Positions 11,151 to 22,185 of a DNA stretch of 64,000 nt are shown here, one piece after another. The stretch is from Syngnathus acus. Its lineage: Eukaryota; Chordata; Actinopteri; Syngnathiformes; Syngnathidae. Within the stretch, counting starts at the first letter, position 1. Each line of letters begins with the position of its first letter. The notes beneath the pieces are model-generated. The model did not search any database. It was not told where the DNA came from and saw only the letters and a list, made by a program, of their open reading frames with translations. A program made the translations under genes and the position numbers. The stretch covers positions 6,742,631 to 6,806,630 of the forward strand of contig NC_051108.1 in the NCBI RefSeq assembly GCF_901709675.1, written 5' to 3'.

Positions 11151-13011
11151 TACTGACCTTATATCAAAATCAGTGTTCATGTCGATGACATTCACCACTA
11201 CCGAGAATCATTTAAAAACACATTCGCAGCAGGTAATAAGAAAAAGTCAGCCTTACAAAAAACACATTTTATTGTCTCCTTTTCACTTAAAAAACAACAA
11301 CAGAGCTGTTAACAATCGAAAGGAAAAAAATAGTCACATTCCTGAGAGCACATATTGATCACAGTAGATGTCAGACGAGCTTTGAGAGGGAACATCAGCA
11401 TTTGTTACTCAAGTATTATGGGATGGACTCGTCCTGATGTCGCCACAACATGGGACACACAAGTATGCAGGACGGTGCCAAACATTATCTTCCTGAGATA
11501 GCCGACAGGTTGCGCACACACACACACACTCACTGAGCAGTGAATGGTTTAAAGAAAATATTCGAAATGTTCCTGTGAGCAGCACGAACGTGTGCGTGTT
11601 GGTGCAACTGCAGCACGGTTATACAGCGCCATCTAGCCACAAAACTGGAGTAACTGCAACAACGCAACCACATTATCTTTGCATCTTTGAAGAAAATTCC
11701 AACCAACTAACTCTAGATGAAGAGAACATGGGTTCACCTAGTGTAACAATAACTATAGAGGAAAGCATATCCAAAGAAAAGCGTGTATCTCAAAATGTGC
11801 GTGTTTAAAAATAAAACAGTTTGGATAAAACAAATTGACACAGGCACATTTTGCAATACAAAGTGGACCAAAACTATAAAACGCCCCCCCCCCTTTTTTT
11901 TTTTTTTTTTAAATAAAAACTTTCTTTTCGCATTTCTATTGATTCCGTTATATTCAGATCAAAAGACATTTTGGTGATTCAAACAAAACACTCGAGATAC
12001 ATGCTTTTGAATGAAATGCATCATTTGACTGCTTTTTCTAGGGTTGGAACCCATGGACACCTATCTGATCAGGCAGTAACTACTAGTCTAACAAGTTCAT
12101 TTATTTAAGGCTACAGTTCAAACTTTTTGTCTCGCCCATCCACGTGGATCTGCTAAATCGAAAGCATTTCTACTCTGAAGGCTACATTTTCATCACAATA
12201 GACTCTTTTGTAAATCATACCACTGTGTACAAAATTAGAAATATTTGTTTGAAAGGGGTATATTCAAGTTTTCATTGATGCTTTTACTTGCTCTTTGTTC
12301 AATGTTGAGGAAAGTAAGCGTGCTTCCCGGTGGGTGAACGCTCCGATGAAAAAGGTGCATTGTTTTCTCTCAATTTTGCTGAACACAAAAGTGGAAGACG
12401 TCAAGATCACAGATTGTCTCGGGCGTACGTGTTTGCGAGCGTGATCGGCATTGGCCTCGGCCTCACAACTAAAGGCCTAACCTGCATGTTGGGCCCCTCG
12501 CTTCCTGTTTGAAGGTTAACGGTCTCACCGCAGCTCGAGCGAGGTGGGACGTTTAAGCATTTATTCAATGTCCTAACTGGTGTGCGGAATTGTCCTAGCT
12601 TGTAAGACGACTCCATGTACTAGCAGAATGACAATGTCGAACGAGTGACGTCTATGGCAGTAGTAGAACAATTACATGTTACGAAAGAGGGAAAACTGTG
12701 TGCTAAGTGGAGATGCAGTCGCTCTACTGGTGCACTCAAGTCATTGTTGTACAAGTAGCACAAAAAGCATGCTAGGACATGAACGATTCAATGCACAAGT
12801 GGGATATTGAATAAAAATGCTTAAATGATGATTCTGATACTGTATGTTGGTGGTCATTTTCCCCTTGTTCTGTTCAAGTCGATGTGAATGGAACATACAC
12901 AAAAACAGATCTCCCACAAAAAAACAAAACCCCGACTGACGTCTTTTAGCTTAGTCAGGAGTTATAATTTAGCGAGGGGAAAAAAAAAATGCAAATTGGG
13001 AGTTTTGGCGG
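11151..13011 (-). other. Probable long 3' UTR of zbtb2
   Basis: About 1.75 kb without a coding gene lie downstream of the zbtb2 stop. A minus-strand AATAAA at 11268-11273 is a plausible polyadenylation signal. The stretch includes an A/C-rich CA run near 11515-11530 and a C-run/T-run at 11883-11910. A loose CTCF-like sequence (GGCTAGATGGCGC, minus) lies around 11625. Confidence 0.5.
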
Positions 13012-14573
13012 CTACTCCACCAGGACGTCCTCGGCCTTGATGGCCTCGAGCGGCGTGCCCGAGTTGGACAGATCCGAGCCGTCGTCTTTGGAGAGCTCGT
13101 CGTGCGGGAGCATCAGGGCGGCGGCGGCGGCGCCCGGAAGCCCCGCCAGGCTGCCCTGCGTGAAGCAAAGGTGCTTGATGACCTCGTTGGGGCTGGAGAA
13201 GGTGGTGGCGCAAATGTTACACTTGTATGGCTTGGACGTGGCCAAAAACATGGCCTCCATTTGGCTGCTGTCGTCGCCGGCCGCGCACAGCTCCATGCTC
13301 TGGCGGTCCACCAGCGTGTAGGCGTCGGCGCTCTGGTTGAGGCATACGTGGCGGGCCGCTTGGTTGGCGCGGCAGAAGCTCTTGCCGCAGGCGCTGCACT
13401 TGAAAGGCTTGCCCGTGTGGATGTACATGTGCTCGCGCCAGTGGCTCTTCTGGATGAACTTGCGGCCACACGTGCAGCACTCGTATTTCCGCCGCTTCAG
13501 CTCACGGTCCAGATCGCCGTTCTCTAGGTTGTCGATGTCAGCGATGTCCGAGGGGGGCGGCGTGTCCGCTTGGGAGTTGAGGCCGCCCGCGCTCCACCCG
13601 CAGGCGGATACCTCGGCGCGGGGCGAGTCCGAGTTGTTGCCGGAGGCAGGCATCTGCTCGCTGTCGCTGATGATTTCTGAGGCGGCGACTCGGTTTGCCT
13701 TCAGGTAGCCCTCGGCCTCCGGCGCGCTCTGCTCGGCGACCGTTACCGGGGAGAGGGCATTCTCCACCACCTGGGCGTGCTGTAGGAGGTGCTCCCTCAA
13801 CAGGCTCCTCTGGTTGAAGCGACTCCGACACATGTGACAGGAGTAGTGCTTCCGGAAGGACGAGGTCCTCTTCATGATGCTCGGCTTCACGTGCAGGATG
13901 GCATTGGCGTTGGCGCCCCCGTCTGCGCTCGGCGACTGCGCCTCCTCAGCGTTGGGTTGGACGCCGCTGGTGGACGCCTCCGCTTCCGGAGGGGAAGCGG
14001 CCGGCTTTGACGCCGCCACCGATGGGTACTGGGCCTCGGAGCCTAGCGTTTCCATGTCGACGGGCGAGGAGAGGGGCAAGTGTGCCGACAGCGCCGCCTT
14101 CTGGTCGGCGATCTGGATGCCGTAGAGGGAGGTGGAGAGGTTGATGCTCTGCTCGGGGTGCACGTATACCGACTGGCTGGCCTCCTGCAAGAGAGGGTAG
14201 GCGTGCAGGAAGCGAACGCCCTGCTCCAGACGCGTGGGGTCTATGAGCTGGGGGGCCAGTTTGCCAGTGTACATCAGGTTGAGCAGGTAGCTGAAGATAT
14301 CGGGCTGGATGTCCGTCGCCTTCAGGCGCACGCAGTCACTGAAACAACACGGGACATTAGCAGCCGCACTGACTTATACTGGCTGGACTGTGTCCTGTAC
14401 CTGTCCTGGTGGATGAAGAGCATCCTAAAGTAGTTGGAGAAAGCGGCTAGCACGGCCTTGTGGGCCTTAAAGAACACATCCCCGATGGCCACCGTGCAGT
14501 CACACAGGAAGCCGAACTCTCGCTGAGCGTTGAGCTGCTGCAGCAGGATAAGACCGTGGTTGGCCAACTCCAT
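13012..14573 (-). CDS. zbtb2: ZBTB2, BTB/POZ and C2H2 zinc-finger transcription regulator
   Basis: Nuclear BTB-zinc-finger transcription regulator. Two coding exons, 14401-14573 and 13012-14338, join through a split Ser codon to 499 residues. The BTB domain occupies roughly residues 1-115: [69 protein letters not shown] and [13 protein letters not shown] conserved HVKPSIMKR precedes a first C2H2 finger (CHMC...LREHLLQH). [16 protein letters not shown]-like text precedes the main fingers: [43 protein letters not shown] (ending in Cys) and [20 protein letters not shown]2 was chosen over its paralogue ZBTB25 because of [35 protein letters not shown] and the armt1-esr1 neighbourhood. The central region is diverged. 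Confidence 0.94.
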
Positions 14574-17029
14574 TCTTCAACCTGCACGCACACACGTACG
14601 AGTCAGTTTCCTGTCTGCGACGAGACCGGAGGCGACAGTAACCGCACAGAGACGATGACTTTGAAAGCTTAACGACAGAGTGGCGGCTAAACAAATGCCA
14701 TCTATGAGTAGTCTTAAAAAAATGTGCCGTGCCAAGACAGTGAGCTGATTATGAACATTTTGATTCCTGAGCAGCGCTCTCATATGATCAGTGTGTTCGA
14801 GCGCTTGTCACACCAGGACGCTTCAGACAGAACCCTCCTGTTTTGTTGTCGGTCAATCTGAGTCAAGTTAAAGAAATAATCAAAACATAAAAAGCTAAAA
14901 GTAAACCTTCGGAAACATTTGTTCCTGACAATTGCATAATGAACATGCCCTGGGTCAAACTGACTCAGCAACATTTTGCTCTTCCTGAGGGTTACAAGTA
15001 AAAGTTAAAAAGCACAATTCAATGCCTAGGGAGAAAAACAAAAAAATACTTTTATTAGACGACATGTCTGTCTGTTCAGGAATGCAAGTGAAAAACATTT
15101 TTGCATTAAAAACATATCATACTCAGGAACAATGCGAAAGGCCAACTCAATGAAAATCTAAAATTGAGAAGTCACCACTTGGCCATGGCCTGGAAGAAGA
15201 CTTTAGAGGGAACCAACTTAGCAAGCCTTGGTCCAAAGAGGTTTTTGCACATGTACGACTCTGTTTTTGCAATTAAGGTCGCGGGTCGTGTGAAGGCAAA
15301 TCTCAGCGGACATGTAAGAACGCAATGAATGCCGTTGACCAATCGAGACGAGTTGCCGTCGACCCCCGGAGGTCATTTGAGGACTGGGACGGCTTGGGGC
15401 CACCACATGATCAGGGCGGTGGGCGTCGGCCCACATTCCTGAGGCAGTAACTGGTTCTAAAGCCCCCCCCCCCGCCCCCCACCCCCCCGTGGATGACGGT
15501 CCGGCACTTTCTCCGCACAGGAAGACAGAGCAAGATGGACGATAACCTTCGATATAAAAATACGCTTCAGTAAACTTTGGCAATGTAATGTAGCTTTCCA
15601 AAGGGTATTCAAACAGTTTCCTTACTTACTGCCACCCACTGGCGAGGCATGCATACTACAGTTGTTTTTGGCAGACGGCCTCCAAATCATTGATCACCAT
15701 TGATTATTTACTGTCGCGTTGAATTAGACTGCATTAGTTAATCGTAGCTTATAAACCGCCGACTTATTGTACACAACAGCCCATCCCGCCATCTGCCTCC
15801 AACAGATGGTCGCACACCCGGAGTGCCGCGCCGTTACCCTCAGGTCTCTCTCCTCCCTGTTAAACTTTAGCCACATTTCACCAAAAAAAGGTTGACTAAC
15901 AATCCTGTTTATTTGCTCGAAAGCTTTCACTGACTTTGTTTGTTTTGCCTAGAGTCAACTATTATTCCGTTTTCTCATGATAATCTATCTTTGATAGAAT
16001 ACCTAATCTGTTTTGCTTGATAAAAAACAATGATGACATTCACCGGTTTCAGTCGCCAGTGGCATCAAGTTACTCAACTACAAAGGGGGTGGCTACGGGT
16101 GGGTGTAGCCTTTATTCAAAGACATTTTTGGGGAATAAAAATAAATACGATTTTAATTGATGCTGCGTAACAGTGAAAAGGCACAATCAAGCCAGACTGT
16201 GTTTACAGGTTTACAAGCCTGTTTTGGGTAATAACAGAGTTGAAATTTAGTTGACAGTTAACATTTCAAGGTCTGCGTGCGTGTAGATGGGGTATAAATT
16301 GGTGATCTTAAGATCAGAATCAGGCCTATACCAAATGTGTACAAATATCCGATATGTGCCTGATATCTGCCAATGATAGACCGCATTAATGTCACCTTGA
16401 TGTCATTCAAATACAGTGATAGATCATGCTAACAGGTGTCTGTCTTAGTACAAATAAACATGCTGCTGTAAAGCTACACTCATTTAAATTTTGATTAATG
16501 ACATGGCATTTTATTACAGTGATGATTTGAGATGCAGTACAATTATTTTGAGTTGCCTTTGATTCACATTCTCACACCATTGGCATATTTAGTCTGCAAT
16601 AAATCTATCAGTTATAGTTTGGAAATGGGGCGTGGGCAGAGTAGAGAAACAATCAAAAGCAAAATGCAAACGTGAAAAAAAAAAGGATGCTGGAACCAGA
16701 TTCGAACCTGGGACCGTTCTACTGTTCCACTGTGCTGCCAATAATTTCATCCCTCAAGGGGAATACTGTTTTGCACCTGCCAGACAGGTTCAATTAGAAT
16801 TCATAAGAATCTTTACATAGTCAGTTTAGAACAGACTCTAGTTGGGTTTAATGGTCAGGCAATTGTTTGCAGGCAACATAGCGCCGCCCCTGCTGGGAGG
16901 AAGACACGTGGAGAACTCACTTCCGTAGTCCGACTTTAAACTTATCTTCACAGAAAACATTCATCGAGTGTGAGGCAGCAGGTGACGGATGTAAACGTGT
17001 TTTAGGTTGAAGGAGGGGTGCAGGAATAA
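14574..17029. other. Likely 5' intron of zbtb2
   Basis: No coding gene. The acceptor-like end of the exon containing the start codon lies just upstream of 14573 (CTTCAAC... on plus). Around 16690-16745 a minus-strand segment contains GGTTCGAATCT, resembling a tRNA B box, with TGGCAGCACAGTGG upstream; it may be a truncated tRNA-derived SINE head. The rest is unremarkable AT-rich sequence. Confidence 0.4.
15462..15489. repeat. C-rich tract with quadruplex potential on the minus strand
   Basis: Runs of C separated by single G or A on the plus strand give at least three G-runs of six or more on the minus strand. It sits in the likely 5' intron of zbtb2. Confidence 0.7.
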
Positions 17030-17640
17030 GAACACTAAGTGCAGATTGGACATGCTGAATAATGGGACGCGACGCGGACCGGGGCGCATCGTGCCTGCCA
17101 CCGCCTCTCGCTTTGCTTCGAGCTAGCGCCAGAAACGGACGTGCGTGCACGCGCAGCTAGCACGCAGACAACCACGCAAAGAGGCAGCCGCGCGCGCGCG
17201 CGCGCACGGACGGACGGACGCGAGGGGGATGGGGTTGCTAGCGATCGCGAACTTCTGCATACGGCGAACACGCACTCAAATAAAAAAATTAAAATAAAAA
17301 CTGCGGTTCTAAATCAGCATGCGTGATCGTGGGTGTGTGTCGCCAGCCTTTTACCTTATCCGCTGCTCGTCTGTCTAAATTATCGTTGCCGTGACGCCAC
17401 CGCCGCTTGTTTTTGTGGTTGTTTGTCACCGGGCGGGGACACGTCCGTCCTCTCCGGGCTCCCAGCAGCTTTGCGAGCTGCTTGTTCGGCGGCGGAGAGG
17501 GTCGTCGGTTGTTTTCCGGTTAGGGGGTTTTACGTTACAATCACATGACTGGCGAAGGAGCTGAGCCAAACGCGACCGTTGCAAGGATCCGTTGGCCAAG
17601 GGGGCGGTCGCGGTAACGTTAATTCCCCCCCGCCTTCCAC
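17030..17640 (-). promoter_or_regulatory. CpG-rich region, probable zbtb2 promoter and untranslated first exon
   Basis: CpG density rises sharply, including a (CG)n run near 17189-17206 and CCGCCGC/GCGGCGG text near 17399 and 17490. On the minus strand a good splice donor, GATAAG|GTAAAA, sits at 17354/17355, and a second, GGAA|GTGAGT, near 16919. Either could end an untranslated first exon of zbtb2, spliced to the exon with the ATG at 14573. This is inferred from base composition and donors only. Confidence 0.5.
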
Positions 17641-17710
17641 TTACACACACGCCACCAGCCCAAGCGCTGTCCCTTTTTTTTTTGTTTTAAACCGCCGTTG
17701 AAGCCCCCAC

Positions 17711-17724
17711 ACACACACACACAC
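17711..17724. repeat. (CA)n microsatellite
   Basis: A short CA dinucleotide run at the edge of the CpG-rich region. Confidence 0.7.
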
Positions 17725-19795
17725 AAAAAAGCCCCGCGGAGACGACCCGGGCGGCTACATGCTAGCTGACTCATTGATTGAACGACAACGTGCCACTGTT
17801 TATTTTTAATGCTCAAGCAAATATCATGTGGAGTGTCTTAAAGGGCGACTGCACCATGAAACAATCATCTATATATTGCAAGCACGATTAAAATTTAGGG
17901 CTTTAATCTATCAAACCCAAATAGAAACACATCTACAAGCGACCTGTTATTTACAAATACAATTTATTATTATTGTTGAAATTATTATAGGTGATCAAAA
18001 GATTGGGAGGGGGGGGGGCCATCCCAACTTCCTATCCCCAGCAAATAGCAAAGCCTGACTGTACCTTATATAATACCACCTATTATTTGTTCAACAAATG
18101 AATCCAAGCGCTGTTTGTTTGTCAAGCCATTTTGTACCTGCTTGATGATCAATAAAATATCTGACAGAAGTTTACTATTGGTGACCCAATAAAAGCAGGA
18201 CTTACGGGCGAGAGCATTTGATACGGCCCACCATGCAATTTTACGATCAAATAAAACCTTAGAGGAACTGCAATTAAAACAAATAAATGTCCCTGCAAAT
18301 TCTACAAGACGTTTTTACCATCAATGCATATTTGCTCCTGAATTTAGTATGGCCCTTAGAGGACTTTACATTGACACAAGAATGACTTAATGAAGTCATG
18401 TGTTGTCATTAACGGCTGCCATCGATTGGCGTTATTCTTTTGTAAGACAGTGAGCCATTCAGCCTGAAGACAGGGAGTCCACAGGACGCTGGGCTGTGGC
18501 CGCTTGACGGCCAGGAAAAGCCGTGGTGGGTGTAAAAGGAGACATGGGCGGGAGGGACTGTCCTGCAAAGCGAGGCCCTGTTGTTTGTCCTATCAACAAA
18601 CAACATCTGATCGTGTCCGTGACTGGGAGCCAGCTCAGGAGGAGGGCTGCGGCGGGGGTGTGGGGCACAAAATCTTTCACTTACAAATGCACCGGTGGAG
18701 CAGTGCTATACATGTTAATGGAAACAAGGACAAAAAAGCTTGTTTACTGATGCTGGCTGACTCCCAGCAGGTATCTGAAGCGCTAACACCCGCTCACTCA
18801 TTTGTTGAAACCTCCTTGCAGTCATTCTCCAACTGAAGAAAAGCGTCACACATGACTGTCCCACTACTAAATTGATTTTGGATCCTGCCATAAAACCAAC
18901 AGCATAGACTGCAAGAAATCAGCATACAGCAGGGTGAAATTAGCCTGACGTCAGCACTCGACTGTGTGACGGCACCTCCTTTGCCGCGGATGCACCCGGG
19001 TCAACGGCACACGCATGTGCCGAAACACCTGTTTAAACAGGACCTTTCACGTTAAACCGCCACCCTACCCCCACTCCGCGTCCTTTGGAAACCGGAGTGG
19101 TGAGTCACTCCCCTCTCGGTGGAAAAAAAACAAACAGATCCGGCTGGGCTGCAGCCCGGTGGGGGGAAGGGAGGCCCGGCCCGGTGGTGGCTGAACACCG
19201 GAGGTGGACGCAGCTGGACTCCCACACTCGAGGCCCCCCTAACATCCTGACAATGGGCCGCCGTGTTCCCATAGTGACGGCGCCAGAATCAATTGATATG
19301 CCTATATTTTCGAGACAAGCACGCAGGGTAGCCTGAGGCCAATCGCTTGGTCACGCAGAGACACTCGGGAGCGACGAGGCACGTCGCAATCCCACATGAA
19401 TAGCCCTGTTTTTCACTGGATGATTTGGCCGGCTCTATTTGGAAGTTGAACTGCATACCTATGTGCAAATAAGGTGCACAACACATCTTGTGGATTTCAC
19501 TTCATACATTTCTTACCCTCACCAAAACAGCACTACCCCACCTTCCGTCCTTTCCCGCCAAAAAAGCCCTGAGGCTTCAAAATCTGCAATTTCCTGATAG
19601 GACCAACCCTCGTTTCCCTGGCAACCGTTGCCATGGAGAACCCGGGATGCCCCAGGGGGTGGGCCACAAACGTATGTGAAGTGCGGCACTTTTCGTAAGT
19701 AACTACACTTTATGTAATCACGTTATTTATAAATAAAAAAAAAAGGAAAAAAGAAAGAAACGTGTTCCAACGCGTTTTTTATACGGAATATGGTT

Positions 19796-19972
19796 ATGTT
19801 GGTGGCCGCTTGGTGGCAGCAAAACACATAAAAGAAACAGGTCAAAACTTAATGCAGTAATACAAAAGGTAAACAAGTCAGTTATATTGGTGGCCGCTTG
19901 GTGGCAGCAAAATACCATAAAACAAACAAGTCAAAACGAAATGCCAGCTAATAACATAAAAGGTAAACAACG
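19796..19972 (+). promoter_or_regulatory. Tandem 88-bp repeat carrying two CTCF-like core motifs
   Basis: CCGCTTGGTGGCAG occurs at 19806-19819 and again at 19894-19907, same orientation, 88 bp apart, inside a larger duplicated unit that also repeats AAAGGTAAACAA. The text fits the CTCF core CCNCNNGGNGGCNG. The pair lies about 220-320 bp upstream of the armt1 ATG and separates minus-strand zbtb2 from plus-strand armt1, a typical boundary or promoter position. Binding is inferred. Confidence 0.55.
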
Positions 19973-20125
19973 GTGATTCTCTATGTATCCTAAGGAACTA
20001 GCTTATTCAAGGCAAACAAAATATTAGTAATTATTTCCGAATTACTCACTTTAAGATAAAACAGAGAACCCTTCCGTTTTGAGCACTTTTAAATAAAGTT
20101 GTCCGTTGAATAAGATCCTACAATC

Positions 20126-22185
20126 ATGGCGTCCGACCAGACCGGCGACGTAGTTCCTCCTTCTCTCTCAGCTAAAGTAGTTGGGTGTGTTGACAGCTTC
20201 TTGAAATACGTCGTCGTGATTCTAAACGTGGTTATTAGCTCCTGTTTATGTAATTAATGGAGGCGAACGTAGTCGAACGACAAGTAGCCTTAGCATTTAG
20301 CCGCCAGCGTTGCGCCACACGACTGGCTGTTAGTGAGACGTCCAAATACCGATGTTAGGAACTGTACAAACATGTTGCCAAAATGATCGCGCAAATTTAG
20401 TTGCGATTATTGCTTAGTAGAAATCTAGCCGGATTGGATCGGTGCCCCTAGCTACCATTTAAATGGAATGCTGTGTTGTATTTTCTTTTCTGTAGGTCGT
20501 TTGCTTACTTGACAGTGAGAGACAGATTGCCCACCATCCTCACCAAAGTGATAGACACACTCCATCGCAACAGAAACATTTTTTTTGAAGAATATGGGGA
20601 GGTAAGACAATATATTAAATTCGTGTAAAAATTGTAGGAGAACGCCAGGTTAACCGAACATTAATCTCTATAAACTTGAATGCAACCGTTAAACGTTGCA
20701 GTACTGTGAATCAACTAATTTGGTGTTTTCGTGTGACATTATTTTGAATGTTTAAATCTGACCTGCTTTGTGACCTCATAGGAGGGAATCCAAGCAGAGA
20801 AGCAAGCCATTTCTCTGCTGTCCAAGTTGAGGAACGAGTTGCTAACAGACAAACCCATACTCGCCCTGACGGACGGCCTGGAGGACACGGACCCTTGGAA
20901 CCGGTACCTGCAGAGACAACAGTGGCAGCATGGCAATCAGGAACTGGTTAGCTGGTTTAAGTCCCCATGGCTGTATGTGGAGTGCTACATGTACCGCAGG
21001 ATACGGGAGGCCCTCTGGCTCAAGTGAGAAGCATGTACACTTTCTCACAGTACATTTATTCCTTTGTATTGTGATAGGGATGATATTGTTTGCAAAATGC
21101 TGGTAGCAAATGGTAATAGATTATGTTGCCATTTACAGCCCTCCCATCAGTGGCTACGATGTCTTCAAGGAGGGGAAGACTCAGAGCTTCTTTGAGTCTC
21201 AGCAGGCTATCATGGCTTTGTGCACATTCTTTGAGGGCTTCAACAAGAACTTGGGAGACATCCCCGAAAATCAGCTTCAGGAGTATTTCAACAAACTGCT
21301 ACAGGTCAGATCGTTGTCTGAAGAGCCTTTTACGTTTGCAAACATTAAATACATTTATTGCTAAATTACTGACCGTGCTTATTTGATGCTTTAAAGATTT
21401 GTCTTTGGGGGAACAAATGTGATCTGTCAATCTCTGCTGGGATGGACAATTCTCAGAAGACAAGTCCCATCGACTCTCTAGCTACCCTGCAGAAGTTCAT
21501 CTTAGTGGATGACTCAGACGTGATGTGGTCGAGGCTCATTTCTGCACGCCAACAAAGACACTCTGGGAAAAGGAGCTCAGTTCGAGTGGACTTTGTTCTG
21601 GACAACGCTGGCTTTGAGTTGGTCACTGACTTGGTCTTGGCCGATTTCCTGGTGTCCTCCGGTCTGGCCCATGAGGTCCACTTCCATGGCAAATCCTTCG
21701 CGTGGTTCGTCTCGGACGTGACGGCCGAGGACTTTCATTGGACCATCCGGCAAAGCATGGCGGCCAATCACAGGTGGACGTCTCAAAGAGGCGTGCAATG
21801 GCAGCAATATGTGAAGGAGGGAATGTGGTCCTATCACGACCATCCCTTCTGGACACAGCCCAACGAGTTCTGCGACATGGCGGCCGACGCTCCGGACCTG
21901 TACGCGACTCTACAGTCAGCAGACTTGGTGGTGTTTAAAGGCGATCTCAACTACAGGAAGCTGGCGGGAGATCGCGACTGGGACCACACAGTGGCCTTTG
22001 AGCGTGCGCTGAGGGGATTTGGACCAGCACCGCTGTGCAGTTTGAGGACTCTTAAGGCCAACATTCAAGTGGGTCTGCAGCCAGGTCAGGGGAGCAAGCT
22101 GAGCTCTCAGGACCAGGACTGGATGACATGCGGAAAGTACGCCGTCATTCAGTTCCACAGCCCAAACTCGGATCAGCAAGACTGA
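20126..22185 (+). CDS. armt1: ARMT1, acidic residue / DUF89 family protein
   Basis: DUF89 (ARMT1) protein, a metal-dependent enzyme. The human member was described as a glutamate carboxyl methyltransferase acting on PCNA, and the family has also been assigned sugar-phosphate phosphatase activity. Five exons, 20126-20184, 20496-20601, 20782-21023, 21139-21304 and 21397-22185, join in frame to 453 residues (human 441). The N-terminal helical part has VRDRLPTILTKVIDTLHRN and NDPWNRYL-like DTDPWNRYLQRQQ, then WLYVECYMYRRIREAL. The large last exon holds the core: VDFVLDNAGFELVTDLVLADFL, with the Asn and Asp expected to bind metal, HFHGKSFAWFVSDV, and LVVFKGDLNYRKLAGDR. A poly(A) signal AATAAA follows at 22381-22386. 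The same gene neighbours ESR1 in mammals. Confidence 0.94.

Larger units (their letters stand above)
17641..20125. other. Intergenic spacer between zbtb2 and armt1
   Basis: Divergent-gene spacer with no coding gene that I can support. RMND1, which sits here in human, was not found. It contains a G-run at 18009-18017, GC-richer blocks near 18480-18670 and 19130-19280, and the CTCF-like tandem at 19800-19910. Short open frames here have no recognisable domains. Confidence 0.5.

Noticed and set aside
13102-13527. Plus-strand open frame across zbtb2
   Set aside because: Shadow of GC-rich coding sequence on the other strand; no domain and no splice logic.
13012-14573. ZBTB25 as the identity of the BTB-zinc-finger gene
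   Set aside because: The central and finger text matches ZBTB2 better, and the linked genes are those of the ZBTB2 locus.
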